Assembly (NCBI GenBank): GCA_001970855.1
Contig: LSSN01001671.1
Coordinates: forward strand, 1 to 20,315
Length of the DNA stretch: 20,315 nt
From: Smittium culicis
Lineage: Eukaryota > Kickxellomycota > Harpellomycetes > Harpellales > Legeriomycetaceae
Direction: 5' to 3'
This document shows positions 19,996-20,315 of this stretch, one piece after another; position 1 is the first letter of the stretch, and every line of letters begins with the position of its first letter. A model generated the notes under the pieces. It was not told the DNA's origin. It worked only from the letters and a program-made list of their open reading frames with translations, and did no database searches. Made by a program: the position numbers and the translations under genes.

Positions 19996-20315
19996 AATTA
20001 ATTAAATTGGTGTTTTTTTTTGTGCTTTTATTTATTTTTTGGTTTTTTTTGTGTAGGCTTTTTTTTATGTCGCAAATTAGTCGAAATAATCAAATTCGTT
20101 AAATTCGGCGATTTGTGTACTTTTTTTTTCTCGATTTGGCTAATTAAAACCGTGCACCAGACTTGGGCACTTACAATTTAATTGCAATAGTTAAACTTTG
20201 TCTACAGAGACCAAACTTGTACCAAAATGTAGCTCTTGGCAAGGTCAACAAAGTTGAATTAACAAGTTAAAGTCGATAGACTACGCGTTCGATGGTTATA
20301 GTCAATTTTATTTAG
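19996..20315 (-). promoter_or_regulatory. Probable LINE 5' untranslated region and flank
   Basis: Upstream of ORF1 the sense strand is A-rich with several A8-A9 tracts (plus-strand T runs at 20012-20020, 20045-20050 and 20121-20129). It then contains a less biased stretch with GGTGCACGG near 20151-20159. LINEs carry an internal promoter in this region; no specific element can be recognised. The exact start is unknown, and 20160-20315 may still be UTR or flanking DNA. Confidence 0.4.

Larger units (their letters stand above)
14715..20160 (-). mobile_element. LINE copy C, nearly full-length non-LTR retrotransposon
   Basis: On the minus strand it has, in order, an A-rich 5' untranslated stretch (about 20160-19996), ORF1 (19995-18440), a 29-base gap, and ORF2 (18410-14730) with endonuclease, reverse transcriptase and a C-terminal Cys/His finger. 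The total of about 5.4 kb is normal for an L1/Tad-like LINE. No long terminal repeats are seen. The 3' end lies shortly after the ORF2 stop and shows T-rich rather than clear poly(A) sequence on the sense strand, so both boundaries are approximate. ORF2 carries seven stops plus two frameshifts, so the copy is dead by ordinary decoding, although most of its motifs are still readable. Confidence 0.88.

Noticed and set aside
1..20315. Retroviral or LTR element
   Set aside because: No long terminal repeats, protease or integrase; the APE-type endonuclease and two-ORF layout define a LINE.

Overview
This is an AT-rich eukaryotic window, most likely from an early-diverging fungus. The P450 gene has four short introns with GTAAGT/GTAAGA donors. 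The retroelements resemble the L1/Tad-like LINEs of fungi (ORF1 with a CCHC knuckle; ORF2 with an APE-type endonuclease, a reverse transcriptase and a C-terminal Cys/His finger). The taxonomic call is inference. Apart from the LINE patches the sequence is very AT-rich; the LINE patches are visibly richer in GC.

Layout. (1) 1-3548, plus strand: LINE copy A, entering the window inside ORF1, with ORF2 broken by stops and a 79-bp deletion; its sharp high-identity zone ends at 3548. (2) 3549-4745: a much older, AT-drifted stretch that still aligns with the LINE ORF2 3' end and then with a sister repeat at 13029-14030. (3) 5745-7706, minus strand: a complete five-exon cytochrome P450 gene (524 codons plus stop), the only convincing host gene. 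(4) 8919-9106 and 9301-9488: two 188-bp TTAA-associated MITE-like elements in opposite orientation. (5) 11174-12515, plus: LINE copy B, an internal RT fragment, followed by decayed ORF2 C-terminus and the sister repeat up to about 14030. (6) about 14715-20160, minus: LINE copy C, nearly full length, with ORF1 and a multiply broken ORF2.

The retroelement copies act as a self-replication unit only in principle: ORF1 would coat the RNA, and ORF2 would nick the target and reverse-transcribe. All three ORF2 copies here are inactive by ordinary decoding. The P450 is predicted to be an ER-anchored monooxygenase and has no visible pathway neighbours.

The most interesting pattern is the patchwork structure of copies A and B: near-identical RT segments stop abruptly and continue into strongly diverged versions of the same element. 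Inactivating changes are also shared in conflicting pairs among the copies (A with C, B with C). This suggests gene conversion, template switching or trans-mobilisation of defective subfamilies. No CRISPR array, tRNA, rRNA or bacterial-type system was seen. All identity statements come from alignment by eye.
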